Below the pieces are notes generated by a model. The model ran no database searches. It was given only the letters and a program-made list of their open reading frames with translations, and was not told where the DNA came from. Source: Chlorocebus sabaeus (taxonomy: Eukaryota > Chordata > Mammalia > Primates > Cercopithecidae). From it: a DNA stretch of 64,000 nt. Of the stretch, positions 45,547-59,119 are shown in pieces; the first letter of the stretch is position 1, and each line of letters begins with the position of its first letter. The stretch spans positions 1-64,000 of the forward strand of contig NW_027327435.1 of the NCBI RefSeq assembly GCF_047675955.1, in the 5' to 3' direction. The translations under genes were made by a program, and so were the position numbers.

Positions 45547-46130
45547 GCCCTCACAGGGCTATGGTGAAAAAGGAAATATCTTCAGTTAAAAACTTGAAAG
45601 AAGATTTCTGAGAAACTGCTTTGCTTTCGGTTAATTCCTCTCATAGAGTTACAGCTTTCTCCTCAGGAAGTCTTTCGCTAAGACTGTTCTTGTGGAATTT
45701 ACAAAGTGATATTTGGAAGCCCATAGAAGGCTATGGTGAAAAACTGGAAAGAAGCTCTCTGAGAAACTGCTTTGTGTTATGTTAATTCATCTCACATAGT
45801 TACTTCCTCCCCTCAAAATCCTTTCGCTAAGACTGTTCTTGTGGAATTTGCAAAGTGATATTTGGAAACCCATAGGGGTTATGGTGAAAAAAGAAATATA
45901 TTCTGTTACAACCTGGAAAGAAGCTTTCGGAGAAACTGCTTTGTATTCCGTTAATTTATCTCAAAGTGTTACAGCTTTCCCATCAAGGAGCCGTTCACTA
46001 AGGGTGTTCTTGTGAAATTTGCAACGTGATATTTTTTAAGCCCTTAGAGGGCTATGGTTAAAAAGGAAATATCTTCAGGTAAAAATTGCAAAGAAGATTT
46101 CTGAGAAACTGTTTTTGTTCTGTTAATTCA
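45547..46130 (+). repeat. Duplicated satellite segment, copy 1 (offset 2554 bp)
   Basis: Shares with 48101-48685 a set of rare variants: GCCCTCACxGGGC, AATTCCTCTCATAG, a 21-bp deletion giving GGTGAAAAACTGGAAAG (near 45738), ACATAGTTACTTCCTCC, CTCAAAATCC, ACCCATAGGGGTTATGG, TGTTACAACCTGG and GATATTTTTTAA. The shared deletion shows common descent rather than chance similarity. Confidence 0.9.
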
Positions 46131-46640
46131 TCTCTCAGAGTTACAGCTTTACCCTCAAGAATCCTTTCGCTAAGACTGGTCTTGTGGAATTTGCAAAGTG
46201 ATAATTGGAAGCACGAAGAGGGCTATGGTGAAAAAGGAGTTATCTTCAGTTAGAAACTGGAAAGAAGTTTTCTGAGAACCTGCTTTGTGTTCTGTGAATT
46301 CATCTCACAGAGTTCCAGCTTTCCCCACAAGAAGCCTTTCGATAAGAGTGTTGTTATGGAATTTGCAATGTGATATTTGGAAGGCAACAGAGGGTTATGG
46401 TGAAAAAGGAAATATCGTCAGTTAAAAACTGGAAAGATGCTTTCAGAGAAACTGCTTTGTATTCTGTTAATTCATCTCACAGAGTTACAGCTTTCCCCTC
46501 AAGAAGCCTTTCGCTAAGACTGTTCCTGTGGAATTTGCAAATTGATATTTGGAAACCCGTAGAGGGCTATGGTGAAAAAGGAAATATCTTCCGTTAAAAA
46601 CTGGAAAGAAACTGTCTGAGAAACTGCTTTGTGTTCTGTT

Positions 46641-46984
46641 AATTCACCTCACAGAGTTACATCTTTCCTCTTAATAAGCCTTTCGCTAAGTCTAGTCTTT
46701 TGGAATTTGCAAAGAGATTTTTGGAAACCCCTAGAGGGCTAGGGTAAAAAAGGAACCATCTTCCGTTAAAAACTGGAAAGAAGCTTTCTGAGAAACTGCT
46801 TTGTGTTCTGTTAATTCACCTCACAGAGTTACATCTTTCCTCTTAATAAGCCTTTCGCTAAGTCTGGTCTTTTGGAATTTGCAAAGAGATTTTTGGAAAC
46901 CCCTAGAGTGCTAGGGTAAAAAAGGAATCATCTTCCGTTAAAAACTGGAAAGAAGCTTTCTGAGAAACTGCTTTGTGCTCTGTT
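46641..46984 (+). repeat. Two adjacent near-identical monomers
   Basis: AATTCACCTCACAG, CATCTTTCCTCTTAATAAGCC, CTTTTGGAATTTGC, GAGATTTTTGGAAACCCC and GGGTAAAAAAGGAAxCATC appear twice at an offset of 172 bp with about four differences. Recent duplication of one monomer. Confidence 0.9.
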
Positions 46985-48100
46985 ATTTCATCTCACAGAG
47001 CTAAAACTTTCCCCTCACGAAGGCGTTCCCTAAAACTGTTCTTGTGGAATTTGCAAAGTGATATTTGGAAGCCCATATAGTGCTATGGTGAAACAGGAAA
47101 TATCTTCTGTTAAAAACTGGAAATAATATTTCTGAGAACCTGCATTGTGTTGTGTTAGTTCATCTCACAAAGTTACAGCTTCCCCCTCAAGAAGCCTTTC
47201 GATAAGATTCTTCTTGTGGAATTTCCAAAGTGATATTTGGATGCCCATAGAGTGCTACCGTGAAAAAGGAAATATCTTCCATTAAAAACTGGAAATAAGC
47301 TTCCTGAGAAACAGCCGTGTGTTATGTGAATACATCTCACCAAGTTGCAGCTTTCCTTTCAAGAAGCCTTTCACTAAGACTATTCTTGTGGAATTTTCAA
47401 AGTGATGTTTTGAGGCCCTTAGAGTGCTATGGTGATAAAGGAAATATCTTCAGTTAAAAACTGGAAAGAAGCTTTCTGAGAAATTACTTTGTGTTCCGTT
47501 AATTCATCTCACAGAGTTACATCCTCCCCTCAAGAAGCCTTTCGCTAAGACTGTTCTTGCGGAATTTGCAAAGTGATATTTGGAACACCATAGAGGGCTG
47601 TGGTGAAAAAGGAAATATCTTCAGGTAAAAACTAAAGAGAAGCTTTCTGAGTAACTGCTTTGTGTTCTGTTAATACATCTCACAGAGTTACAGCTTTCCA
47701 ATCAAGAAGCCCTTTATTCAGACTGTTCTTGTGAAATTTGCAATGTGATATTTGGAATCCCTTAGAGGGGAAAGGTGAAAAAGGAAATAACTTCAGTTAA
47801 CAACCTCAAAGAAGATTTCTGAGAAACCATTTGTGTTCTCTTAATTCATCTCACAGAGTTACAGCTTTACCCTCAAGGAGCCTTTCGCTGAGACTGGTCT
47901 TGTGGAATTTGCAAAGTGATATTTGGAAGCCCATAGAGGGCTACGGTGAAGAAGGAAATATCCTCAGTTAAAAAGTGCAAAGAAGATTTCTGAGAAACTG
48001 CTTTGTGTTCTGTTAATTCATCTCACAGAGTTACAGCATTCCTCTCAAGAAGCCTTTCGCTAAGAATGTTCTTGTGGAATTTGCAAAGTGATATTTTGAA

Positions 48101-48685
48101 GCCCTCACCGGGCTATGGTGAAAAAGGAAATATCTTCAGTTAAAAACTTGAAAGAAGATTTCTGAGAAACTGCTTTGTGTTCTGTTAATTCCTCTCATAG
48201 AGTTACAGCTTTCTCCTCAAGAAGTCTTTCGCTAAGACTGTTCTTGTGGAATTTACAAAGTGATATTTGGAAGCCCATAGAAGGCTATGGTGAAAAACTG
48301 GAAAGAAGCTCTCTGAGAAACTGCTTTGTGTTATGTTAATTCATCTCACATAGTTACTTCCTCCTCTCAAAATCCTTTCGCTAAGACTGTTCTTGTGGAA
48401 TTTTCAAAGTGATATTTGGAAACCCATAGGGGTTATGGTGAAAAAAGAAATATCTTTTGTTACAACCTGGAAAGAAGCTTTCGGAGAAACTGCTTTGTAT
48501 TCCGTTAATTTATCTCAAAGTGTTACAGCTTTCCCATCAGGGAGCCGTTCACTAAGGCTGTTCTTGTGAAATTTGCAACGTGATATTTTTTAATCCCTTA
48601 GAGGGCTATGGTTAAAAAGGAAATATCTTCAGGTAAAAATTGCAAAGAAGATTCCTGAGAAACTGTTTGTGTTCTGTTAATTCAT
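48101..48685 (+). repeat. Duplicated satellite segment, copy 2
   Basis: Counterpart of 45547-46130, including the 21-bp deletion at about 48290. A few substitutions separate the copies (for example TTCTCCTCAAG versus TTCTCCTCAGG, ATCTTTTG versus ATATTCTG). Confidence 0.9.
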
Positions 48686-51600
48686 CTCTCAGAGTTACAG
48701 CTTTCCCCTCTGGAAGCCTTTCGCTAAGACTGCTCTTTTGGAATGTTCAAAGTGATATTTGGAAGCCCATAGAGGGCTATTTTGAAAAAGGAAATATCTT
48801 CCGTTAAAAACTGGAAAGAATCTTTCAGTGAAACTGATTTGTGTTGTGTTAATTCATCTCGAAGAGTTACTGATTTCCCCTCAGGTAGCCGTTAACTAAA
48901 CTGTTCTTTTGAAATTTGCAAAGTGATAATTGGAAGGCCATAGAGGGTTATGGTGAGAAAGGAAATATTTTCAGTTAAAAACTGGAAAGAAGCTTTCTGA
49001 GAAACTGCTTTGTGTTCGGTGTATTCATCTCACAGTGTTGCAGCTTTCCCCTCAAGAAGCCTTTCGCTAAGACTGTTCTTGTGGAATTTGCAAAGTGATA
49101 TTTGTAAGCCCGTAGAGGGCTATGGTGAAAAAGGAAATATCTTCAGTTAAACACTGGAAAGAAACTTTCTGAGAAACTGCTTTGTGTAATGTTAATTCAT
49201 CTCACTGAGTTACAGCTTTCCCCTCAAGAAGCCATTCGCTAAGACAGTTCTTGTGGAAATTGAAAGTGATATTTGGAAGCCCATAGAGGGAAATGTTGAA
49301 AAAGGAAATATCTTCCAATAAAATCTGGAAAGAAGCTTTCTGAGAATCTGCCTTGTGTTCTGTTAATTCATCACACAGAGTACAGCTTCCCCCTCAAAAA
49401 GCGTTTCGCTAAGACAGTTGTTGGGGAATTTGCAAAGTGATATTTGGAAGCTCCAGAGGGCTATGTTGAAAATGAAATATCTTCCGTTAAAAACTGGAAA
49501 GAAGCTTTCTGAGAAACTGCTTTGTGTAATGTTAATTCGTCTCACAGAGTTACAGCTTACCCCTCAAGAAGCCGTTTATTAAGACTGTTCTTGCGGAATT
49601 TGCAAGGTGTAATTTGAAAGCCCATAGAGGGCTATGGTGAAGTAGGAAATATCCTAAGATAAAAACTGAAAAGAAGCTTTCTGAGAAACTGCTTTGTGTT
49701 CTGTTAATTCATCTCACAGAGTTACAGCTTTCCCCACAAGAAGCCATTCGCTAAGACGGTTCTTGTGGAATTTGCAAAGTGATATTTGGAAGCCCATATA
49801 GGGCAATGGTGAAAAACGAAATATCCTAAGATAAAAACTGAAAAGAAACTTTCTGAGAAACTGCTTTGTGTTCTGTTAATTCATCTCACGGAGTTACAAC
49901 TTTCCCCTCAAGAAGCCTTTCGCTAAAACTGTTCTTGGGGAATTTGCAAAGTGATATTTGGAAGCCCATAGAGGGCTATGGTGAAAAAGGAAATATACTA
50001 AAATAAAAACTGAAAAGAAGCTTTCTGAGAAACTGCTTTGTGTTCTGCTAATTCATCTCACAGAGTTACATCTTCCCACTCAAGAAACTTTTCGCTAAGA
50101 CTGTTCTTGTGGAATTTGCAAAGTGATATTTGCATGCCCATAGAAGCCTAATGTGAAAAAGGAAATATCTTCAAATAGGAACTGAAAAGAATCTTTCTGA
50201 AAAACTGCTTTGTGGTCTGTTAATTCATCTCACAGAGGTAGAGCTTTCCCCTTAAGAAGCCTTTCACTAAGACTATCCTTGTGGAATTTGCAAAGAGATT
50301 ATTGGAAGCCCATAAAGGGCTATGGTGAAAAAGGAAATATCTTCCGTTAAAAACTGGAAGGAAGCTTTCTGAGCAACGCTTTGTGTTCTGTTAATTCATC
50401 TCACAGAGTTACAGCTTCCCCCTCAAGAAGCATTTCACTAAGACTGTTCTTTTCGAATTTGCAAAGTGATACTTGGAAGCCCATAGAGGGCTATGGTGTA
50501 AAAGAAAATATCTTCAGTTAAAAACTGAAAGGAAGCTTTCTGAGAAACTGCTCGGTGTTCTGTTAATTCATCTCACAGAGTTACAGCTTTCCCCTCAAGA
50601 AGTCTTTCACTAAGACTGTTCTTGTGGAATTTGCAAAGTGATATTTGGAAGCCCAAAGAGGGCTATGGTGAAAAAGGAAGTATCCTAAGATAAAAACTGA
50701 TAAGAAGCTTTCTGGTAAAGTGTTTTGTGTTCTGCTAATTCATCTCACAGAGCTACAGCTTTCCCCTCAAAAAGACTTTCTCTAAGACTGGTCTTGTGGA
50801 ATTTGCAAAGTCATATTTCGGAGCCCTTAGACTGCTATGGTGAAAAAGGAAATATCTTTAGTTAAAAACTGGAAAGAAGCTTTCTAAGAAACTGCTTTTT
50901 GTTCTATTAATTCATATCACAGAGATACAGCTTCACCCTCAGGAAGCCTTTCGTTAAGACTCTTCTGGTGGAATTTGCAAAGTGATATTTGGAAGCCCAT
51001 AGAGGGCTAAGATGAAAAAGGAAATATCTTCAGTGAAAGACTGAAAGGAAGCTTTCTGAGAAACTGCTTTTTGTTTTGTTAATTCATCTCATAGAGTTGC
51101 AGCTCTCCACTGAAGAAGCCATTCGCTAAGACTGTTCTTGTGGAATTTCCAAAGTGATATTTGGAAGCCCATTGATGTCAATGGTGAAAAAGGAAGTATC
51201 TTAAGATAAAAACTGAAAGGAAGCTTTCTGAGAAACTGCTTCATGCTGTGTTAATTCATCTCACAGATTTAAAGCTTTCTCCTCAAGAAGCCGTTCACTA
51301 AGACTGTTCTTGTGAAATTTGCAAAGTGATATTTGGAAGCCCAAAGAGGGCTATGGTGAAAAAGGAAATACCTTCCGTTAAAACTGGAAAGAAACTTTCT
51401 GAGAAACTTCTTTTTGTCCTGTTAATTCATCTCACAGATTTACAGCTTTTCCCTCAAGAAAGCTTTCGCTAAGATTGCTCTTGTGGAATGTGCAAAGTGA
51501 TATTTGGAACCCCATTGACGGCTATGGTGAAAAAGGAAATATCTTCAATTAAAAACTGCAAAGAAGCTTTCTGAGAAACTGCTTTGTGTTCTCTTAATTC

Positions 51601-54600
51601 ATGTCACAGAGTTACAGTTTTGTCCTCAAGAAGCCTTTCGCTTGCACTGTTCTTGTGGAATTTGAAAAGTCATATTTGGAAGCCCGTGGAGTGTTATGGT
51701 GAAAATGAAATATCTTCCGTTAAAAACCGGAAAGAATTTTTCTGTGAAACTGCTTTGTGTTCTGTTAATTCATCTCACAGAGTTACAGCTTCCACCTCAA
51801 GAAGCCTTTCGTGAAGACACTTCTTGTGGAATTTGCAAAGTGATATTTGGAAGCCCATAGAGGTCTATGGTGAAAAAGGAAATATCTTCCATTAAAAACT
51901 GGAAAGAAGCTTTCTGAGAAACTGCTTTATGTTGTGTTAATTCATCTCACAGACTTACAGATTTCTCCTCAAGAAGCGTTTCACTAAGACAGTTCTTGTG
52001 AAATTTACAAAGTGATATTTGGAAGTCCCTGGAGGGTTATGGTGAAAATGAAATATCTTCCGTTAAAAACTGGAAAGAAGCTTTCTGAGAAACTGCTTTG
52101 TGTTCTAATAATTCATCTCACAGAGTTACAGCTTTCCACTCAAAAAGCCATTCGCTAAGACTGTTCTTGTGGAATTTGCAAAGTGATATTTGGAAGCCCA
52201 TAGAGGGCTATGGTGAAAAAGGAAATATCTTCAGTTAAAAACTGCAAAGAAAATTTCTGAGAAACAGCCTTGTGATCTGATAATTCATCTCACAGAGTTA
52301 CAGCTTTCCCCTCAAGAAGCCTTTCGCTAAGACTGTTCTTGTGGAATTTCCAAAGTAATATTGGGAAGCCCATAGTGGGCCATGGTGAAAAAGGAAATAT
52401 CTTCATTAAAACTGGAAAGAAGCTTTCTGGGAAATTGCTTTGTGTTTTGTTAATTCATCTCACAGAGTTACAGCTTCCCCCTCAAGTAGCTTTTCGCTAA
52501 GACTGTTCTTTTGGAATTGGCGAAGTGATATTTGGAAGCCCCTAGAGGGCTATGGTGAAAACAGAAATATCCTTAAAATAAAAACTGAAAAGAAGCTTTC
52601 TGAGAAACTGCTTTGGGTTCTGTTAATTCATCTCACGGTGTTACAGCTTTCCCCTAAAAAGCCATTCTCTAAGACTGTTCTTGTGGAATTTGCAAAGTGA
52701 TATTTGGAAGCCCATAGAGGGCTATGGATTAAAAGGAAATATCCTAAGATAAAAACTGAAAAGAAGCTTTCTGAGAAACTTCTTTGTGTTCTGTTAAATC
52801 ATCTCACAGAATTACAGCTTTCCCCTCGAGAAGCATTTCAATAAGACTGTTCTTGTGGAATTTGCAAAGTGTTATTCGGAAGACCATAGAGGGCTCTGGT
52901 GAAAAGGGAAATATCTTCCGTTGAAAACTGGAAAGAAGCTTTCTGAGAAACTACTTTGTGTTGTGTTAATTCATCTCACAGAGTTACAGCTTTCCCCTAA
53001 AGAAGCCTTTCGCTAAGACTGTTCTTTTGGAATTAGCAAAGTGATATTTGGAAGCCCTTAGGGGTCTACGGTGAAAAACGAAATATCTTTAGTTACAAAC
53101 AGGAAAGAAGCTTTCTGAGAAACTGCTTTGTGTTCTGTTAATTCATCTCACAGAGTTACAGCATTCCCCTCAAGAAGAGGTTCACTAAGACTCTTCTTGT
53201 GAAATATCCGTAGTGATATTTGGAAGACAATAGAGGGCTATGGAGAAAAAGGAAATATCTTCAGTTAAAAACTGCAAAGAAGGTTTCTGAGAAGCTGCTT
53301 TGTGTTCTGTTAATTCATCTCAGAGAGTTAGATCTTTCCCCTCAAAAAGCCAATCGCTAAGACTGTTCTTCTGGAATTTGCAAAGTGATATTTGGAAGCC
53401 CATCCATGGTAATGGTGAAAATGAAATATCTTTCGTTAAAAAATGGAAAGAAGCTGTCTGAGAAACTGCTTTGTGTTCTGTTCTGTTAATTCATCTCCCA
53501 GAGTTACAGCTTTCCCCTCAAGAAGCCTTTCGATAAGGCTGTTCTTGTGGAATTTGCAAATTGATCTTTGGAAGCCCATAGGGGGCTATGGTGAAAAAGA
53601 AACTATATTCCGTTAAAAACTATAAAGAAGCTTTCATAGAATGTGCTCTGTGTTCTGATAATTCATCTCACAGAGTTACAGTTTTCCCTTCAAGAAGCCT
53701 TTCGATAAGACTGTTCTTGTGGAATTTGCAAAGTGATACTTGGAAGCCCATAGATGGCTATATTGAAAAAGGAAATATCTTCAGTTAAAAATTGGAAAGA
53801 AGCTTTCTGAGAAACTGCTTTGTGTTCTGTTAATTCATCTCACAGAGTTACAGCTTTCCTCTCAAGAAGACTTTCGATGAGACTGTTCTTGTGGAATTTG
53901 CAAGGTGATATTTGGAAGCCCATAGAGGGCTATGGTCAAAAAGGAAATATCTTAAGTTAAAAACTGGAAAGAAGCTTTCTGAGCAACTGCGTTGTATTCT
54001 GTGAATTCGTCTCACAGAGTTAAAACTTTCCCCTCAAGAAGCCTTTCACTAAGACAGTTTTTCTGGAAATTACAAAGTGATATTTGGAAGCCCTTAGAGG
54101 GCTATGGTGAAGAAGGTAATATCTTCACTTAAAAACTGGAAAGAAGCTTTCTGAGAAACTGCTTTGTGTTCTGATAATTTATCTCACAGAGTTACAGCTT
54201 TCCCCTCAAAAAGCCATTCGCTAAGACTGTTCTTGTGGAATTTGCAAAGTGATATTTGGAAGCCCTTAGAGTGCTATGGTGATAAAGGAAATATCTTCAG
54301 TTAAATACTGGAAAGGAGCTTACCGAGAAACTGCTCTCTGTTCTGTCAATTCATCTGACAGAGTTCCAGCTTTCCCCTCAAGAAGTCGTAGACTAAGACA
54401 GTTCTTGTGAAAATTGGTAAGTGATATTTGGAAGCCCATAGAGGGCTATGGTGAAAATGGAAATATCTTCAGTTAAAAACTGCAAAGAAGCTTTCTGAGA
54501 AACTGTTTTGTGTTCTGTTAATTCATCTTACAGAGTTACAGTATTCCCCTCAAGAAGCTTTTCTCTAAGACTGTTCTTGTGGAATTTGCAAAGAGATATT

Positions 54601-57600
54601 TGGAAGCCCTTAGAGGGCTATGGTGAAAAAGGAAATATCTTCAGTTTAAAATTGGAAATAAGCTTTCTGAGAGACTTCTTTGTGTTCTGTTAATTCATCT
54701 CAAAGAGTTACAGCTTTCCCCTCAAAAAGGCTTTCGCTAAGACTGTTCTTGTGGAATTTGCAAAGTGATATTTGGAAGCCCCTAGAGGGTTATGGTGAAA
54801 AAGGAAATCTCGTAAGACAAAAACTGAAAAGAAGCTTTCTGAGAAACTGCTTTGTGTTCTGTTAATTCATCTCACAGAGTTACAGCTATCCCCTTAAGAA
54901 GCCTTTCGCTAAGACTATTATTGTTGCATCTGCAAAGTGATATTTGGAATTCCATAGAGGGCTATGGTGAAAAAGGAAATATCTGGCGTTAAAAACTTCA
55001 AAGAAGCTTTCAGAGAAACTGCTTTGTGTTCTGTTGATTCATCTCACAGAGTTACAGATTTCCCCTCATGAAGCCTTTCGCTAAGTCTGTTCTTGTGGAA
55101 TTTGCATTGTGATATTTGGAAGCCCATAGAGGGCTATGGTGAAAATGAAATACCTTCCGTTAAAAACTGGAAAGAAGCTTTCTGAGAAACTGCTTTGTGT
55201 TCTGTTAATTCATCTCACGGAGTTACAGCTTTCCCCTTAAGAAGCCTTTCGATAAGACTGGTCTTTTCCTATTTGCAAAGTGATATTTGCAAGCCCTTTG
55301 AGGGCTGGGGTGAAAAAGGAAATACCCTAAGATAAAAACTGGAAAGAAGTTTTCTGAGAAACTGCTTTGTGTTCTGTTAATTCATTTCACAGAGTTACAG
55401 CTTTCCCCTCAAAAACCGTTCACTAAGACTGTTCTTTGAAATTTGCAATGTGATATTTGGAAACCCAAAGAGGGCTACGATGAAAAAGGAAATATCTTCC
55501 GTTAAAAACTGGAAAGAAGCTTTCTGAGAAACTGGTTTGTGTTCTGTTAATTCATCTCACAGAGTTACAGCTTTCCCCTCCAGAAACCATTCGCTAAGAC
55601 TGTTCTTGTGGAATTTGCAAAATGTTTTTGGAAGCCCATAGATGGTTATGGTGAAAACGGAAAAAGCTTTCGTTTAAAACTGTAAAGAAGCTTTCTGAGA
55701 AACTGGTTTGTGTTCTGTTAATTCATCTCACAGAGTTACAGCATTCCCCTCAAGAATCCTTTCAGTAAGACTTTTCTTGTGCAATTTGCAAAGAGATATT
55801 TGGAAGCCCCTAGATGGCTATGGTGAAAAAGGAAATATCTTCAGTTAAAAAATGGAAAGAAGCTTTCTGAGAAACTGCTTTGTGTTCTGTTATTTCATCT
55901 CAGAGAGATACAGCTTTCCCTTCAAGAACTTTTTCGCTAAGACTGTTCTTGTGGAATTTGCAAAGTATTATTTGGAAGTCCATAGAGGTATATGGTGAAA
56001 AAGAAAATATCTTCCGTTAAAAACTGGAAAGAAGCTTTCTGAGAAACTGCTTTGTGTTCTGTTAATTCATCTCACAGAGTTACAGTTTTCCCCTCAAGAA
56101 ACTTTCCTCTAAGACTGTTCTCTCAGAATTTGCAAGGTGTTATTTGAAAGCCCATAGAGGGCCATGGTGAAAAAGGAAATATCCCAAGATAAAAACTGAA
56201 AAGAAAGTTTCTGCGAAACTGCTTTGTCTTCTGTTAATTCATCTCACAGGGTTACAGCTTTCCCCACAAGAAGCGTTTCGCTAAGACTGTTCTTGTGGAA
56301 TTTGCAACGTGATATTTGGAAGCCTATAGAGGGTTATGGAGGAAAAGGAAATATCCTAAGTTAAATACTGAAAAGAAGCTTTCTGATAAACTGCTTTGTG
56401 TTCTGTTAATTCGTCTCACAGTGTTACAGCTTTCCCCTCAAGAAGCCTTTCGCTAAGACTGCTCTTGTGGAATTTCCAAAGTGTAATTTGGAAGCCCCTC
56501 GAGGGCTATGGTGAAAAATGAAATATCTTCAGCTAAAAACTGGAAAGAAGCTTTCTGAGAAACTGCTTTGTGTTGTGTTAATTCATCTCACAGAGTTACA
56601 TCCTCCCCTGAGGAAGCCTTTCGCGAAGATTGTTCTTGTGGAATTTGGAAAGTAATATTTGGAAGCCCATAGGGGATATTGTGAAAAAGGAAATATCTTT
56701 AGTTAAAAACTGCAAAGTAGAATTCTGAGAAACTGCTTTGTGTTCTGTTAATTCATCTCACAGAATTACAGCTTTTCCCTCAAGAAGCCTTTCACTAAGA
56801 CTGCTCTTGTGGAATTTGCAAAGTGATATTTGGAAGCCCATAGAGGGCTCTGGTGGAAAAGGAAATATCCTCTGTTAAAAACTGGAAAGAAGCTTTCTGA
56901 GAAACTGCTCTGTGTTCTGTTAATTCATCTCACAGAGTTACGGCTTTCTCCCCAAGAAGCCTTTCGCTAAGACTGTTTTGTGTAATTTGCAAAGTGATGC
57001 TTGGAAGCCCATAGAGGGTTACGGTGAAAAAGGAAATATCTTCAGTTTAAACCTGGAACGATGCATTTTGAGAAACTGCTTTGTGTTTTGTTAATTCATC
57101 TCACAGAGTTACAGCTTACCCTTCAAGAAGCCTTTCACTACGAATATTTTTTAGAATTTACAAAGTGATATTTCGAAGCCCATAGATGACTATGTTGAAA
57201 AAGGAAATACCTTCATTTAAAAATAGGAAAGAAGCTTTCTGAGAAACTGCTTTTTGTTCTGTTCATTCATCTCACAGTGTTAAATCTTTCTGCTCAGGAT
57301 GCCTTTCGCTAAGACTGTTCTTGTGGAGTTTGCAAAGTGACATTTGGAAGCCCATAGAGAGCTATGGTGAAAAAGGAAATATCTTCAGTAAAAACTGGGA
57401 AGAAGCTTTGTGAGAAACTGCTTTGTGTTCTGTTAATTCATCTCACAGTGTTACAGCTTCCCCCTCAAGAAGCCTTTTGCTAAGACTGTTCTCGTGGAAT
57501 TTGCATAGTGATATTTGGAAGCCCATAGAGGGCTATGGTGAAAAAGGAAATATCCTAAGCTAATCACTGAAAAGAAGCTTTATGAGAAACTGCTTTGTGC

Positions 57601-59119
57601 TCTGTTAATTCATCTCACAGAGTTACAGCTTTCTCCTCAAGAAGCCTTTCGCTAAGACTGTTCTTGTGTAATTTGCAAAGTGATATTTGGAAGCAGTTAG
57701 AAGGCTATGGTAAAAAAGTTAATATCTTCCGTTAAACACTGAAAAAAACAAGTTTTCTGAGAAACGGCTTTGTGTTCTGTTAATTCATCTCACAGAGTTA
57801 CAGATTTCCCGTCAAGAATCCTTTCGCTGAGACTGTTCTTGTGGAATTTGCAAAGTGATATTTGGAACCCCATAGAGGGCTATGGTGAAAAAGAAAATAC
57901 CCTAAGCTAAAAACTGAAAAGAAGCTTTATGAGAAACTGCTTTGTCTTCTGTTAATTCATCTCACAGAGTTACAGCTTTCCCCTCAAGAAGCCTTTCGCT
58001 AAGACTGTTGTTGTGGAATTTGCAAAGTGATATTTGGAAACCCATAGAGGGCTACGGTGAAAAAGGAAATATCTGTAGTTAAAAACCAGAAAGAAGCTTT
58101 CTGAGAAACTCCTTGTGTTCTGTTCTGTTAATTCATCTCACAGAGTTACAGCTTTCCCCTCAAGAAGCCTTTCGCTAAGACTGTTCTTGTGGAATTTGCA
58201 AAGTGATATTTGGAAGCCCATAGAGGGCTATGGTGAAAAAGGAAATATCTTTAATTACAAACTTGAAAGAAGCTTTGTGAGAAACCACTTTGTGTTCTGT
58301 TAATTCATCTCACAGTGTTACAGCTTTCCCTTCAAGAAGCCTTTCGTGAAGACTCTTCTTGTGGAATTTGCAAAGTGATATTTGGAAGCCCTTAGAGCGC
58401 TTTGCTGAAAAAGAGAAACTGTTTTGTGCTCTCTTATTTCATCTCAGAGTTACTGCTTTCCCTTCAAGAAGCTTTCGCTAAGACTGTTCTTGTGAAATTT
58501 TCAAAGTGATAATTGGAAGCCCATCAAGGGCTATGGTGAAAAAGGAAGTATCTTCAGTTAAAAACTGCAAAGAAGATTTCTGGGAAACTGCTTTGTGTTC
58601 AGATAATTCATCTCACAGACTTACAGCTTTCCCCTCAAGTAGCCTTTCGCTAAGACTGTTCTTGTGGAATTTGCAAAGTGATATTTGGAAGCCCATAGAT
58701 ATCTTTGGTGAAAAAAGAAATATCTTCGGTTGAAAACTGGAAAGAAGCTTTCTGAGAAACTGCTTTGTGCTCTGTTAATTCATCTCATAGAGATACAGCT
58801 TTCCCCTCAAGAAGCCTTTCGCTAAGACAGTTCTTGTTGAATTTGCAAAGTGAAATTTGGAAGCCCAGAGAGTTCTATGGTGAAAAAGAAATATCTTCCG
58901 CTAAAAACTGGAAAGAAGCTTTCTGAGAAACTGCTTTGTTTTCTGTTAATTCATCTCACAGAATTACAGCTTTCCCTTCAAGAAGCCGTTCACTAAGACT
59001 GTTCCTCTGAAATTTTCAAAGTGATATTTGGAAGCCCTTAGAGGGCTACAGTGAAAAACGAAATATCTTCCATTAAAAACTGGAAAGAAACTTTCCGAGA
59101 AACTGCCTTGTTCTGTTAG
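48686..59119 (+). repeat. Monomeric alpha satellite without long repeats
   Basis: About 61 monomers with no multi-monomer duplicate noticed by eye. Minor features are five-base TGTTC-type expansions (TGTTCTGTTCTGTTAATTC near 53480 and 58118), and a deletion near 58412 where GCTGAAAAAG joins GAGAAACTG, losing about 38 bp. Nothing non-satellite was seen. Confidence 0.85.
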
